Positions 6,347 through 6,534 of a stretch of DNA of 6,534 nt are shown one piece after another. The DNA is from JBBIRM01 sp037441765 (lineage in GTDB: Bacteria > Desulfobacterota > BSN033 > UBA1163), in assembly GCA_037441765.1 (NCBI GenBank), contig JBBIRM010000164.1:1-6534 (forward strand). The letters are read 5' to 3'. The position numbers and the translations under genes are program-made. The stretch's first letter is position 1, and each line of letters begins with the position of its first letter. The notes below the pieces were generated by a model, which saw only the letters and a list, made by a program, of their open reading frames with translations, did no database searches and was not told where the DNA came from.

Positions 6347-6454
6347 AGTCCTTCCCTCCTCTCTCCTATTGTTAAATAACTTGAGGACTTAGATCCTCCA
6401 AATTTCTCCCAAAATTGATCACCCTCCTTCCACTTCATTTCTTAATGGGTTTAT

Positions 6455-6463
6455 ATCATAACA
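6455..6463 (-). promoter_or_regulatory. Putative extended -10 promoter for the DUF1302-DUF1329 pair
   Basis: On the minus strand TGTTATGAT combines the TGn extension (6461-6463) with TATGAT (6455-6460), five of six matches to the -10 consensus. No good -35 box lies 16-18 bases upstream, which an extended -10 can tolerate. Transcription would start near 6448, giving a leader of about 100 bases. The leader is purine-rich and contains a small hairpin (GAGGA 6383-6387 with TCCTC 6394-6398). The true promoter may instead lie beyond the window. Confidence 0.35.
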
Positions 6464-6534
6464 TCGCAAACTAAAAAAATAGGTTCATCCGAGTATTTAA
6501 TGGGTAACCGGGTAAAGTTGTAATCCTCCGCAGT

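Noticed and set aside
6319..6438. 39-codon minus-strand frame starting ATG 6436-6438 and overlapping the start of the DUF1302 gene out of frame
   Set aside because: No ribosome binding site precedes it, it is short, and its composition is explained by the purine-rich leader. It could matter only if ribosome profiling showed translation.

Overview
All five genes I can support lie on the minus strand, so the window reads from right to left. It contains two modules. The first to be transcribed (6346 to 3277) encodes two exported envelope proteins: a DUF1302-type outer-membrane beta-barrel, then a DUF1329 periplasmic protein. The second (2977 to 219) is a compact acyl-CoA operon: an acyl-CoA dehydrogenase, an SCP-x-type thiolase, and a DUF35 zinc-ribbon/OB-fold protein. 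The two modules are separated by 300 bases of AT-rich DNA that holds the best promoter candidate in the window.

The organism is a Gram-negative bacterium, because an outer-membrane barrel and a periplasmic partner are present. Every gene has a strong AGGAG-type ribosome binding site. The style of the acyl-CoA genes and the presence of DUF1302/DUF1329 would fit an anaerobic Desulfobacterota-like (deltaproteobacterial) fatty-acid or hydrocarbon degrader. This lineage guess is inference; no marker gene is present.

Region by region (plus-strand coordinates): 1-218 is non-coding and holds two adjacent hairpins built on the same GGTAAG/CTTACC arms. 219-656 is the DUF35 gene, 658-1815 the thiolase and 1823-2977 the acyl-CoA dehydrogenase. 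The three are separated by 1 and 7 bases, and each of the two downstream ribosome binding sites is embedded in the last codons of the gene before it, so they are almost certainly co-transcribed and translationally coupled. 2978-3276 is a regulatory intergenic region. 3277-4722 is DUF1329, 4775-6346 is DUF1302, and 6347-6534 is a leader/promoter region with an extended -10 candidate.

The acyl-CoA operon looks like part of a beta-oxidation-type route: the dehydrogenase introduces the 2,3 double bond, and the thiolase with its DUF35 partner cleaves (or forms) a 3-ketoacyl-CoA. The hydratase, hydroxyacyl-CoA dehydrogenase and CoA-activating enzyme are not in the window. The trio resembles the bbsG/bbsB/bbsA components of anaerobic toluene degradation, but the substrate cannot be read from sequence alone. 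The DUF1302/DUF1329 pair is a recurrent but poorly characterised envelope pair. Beside acyl-CoA genes it suggests movement of a hydrophobic compound across the envelope, which is a hypothesis. The two modules differ in base composition, so their adjacency may be recent or accidental.
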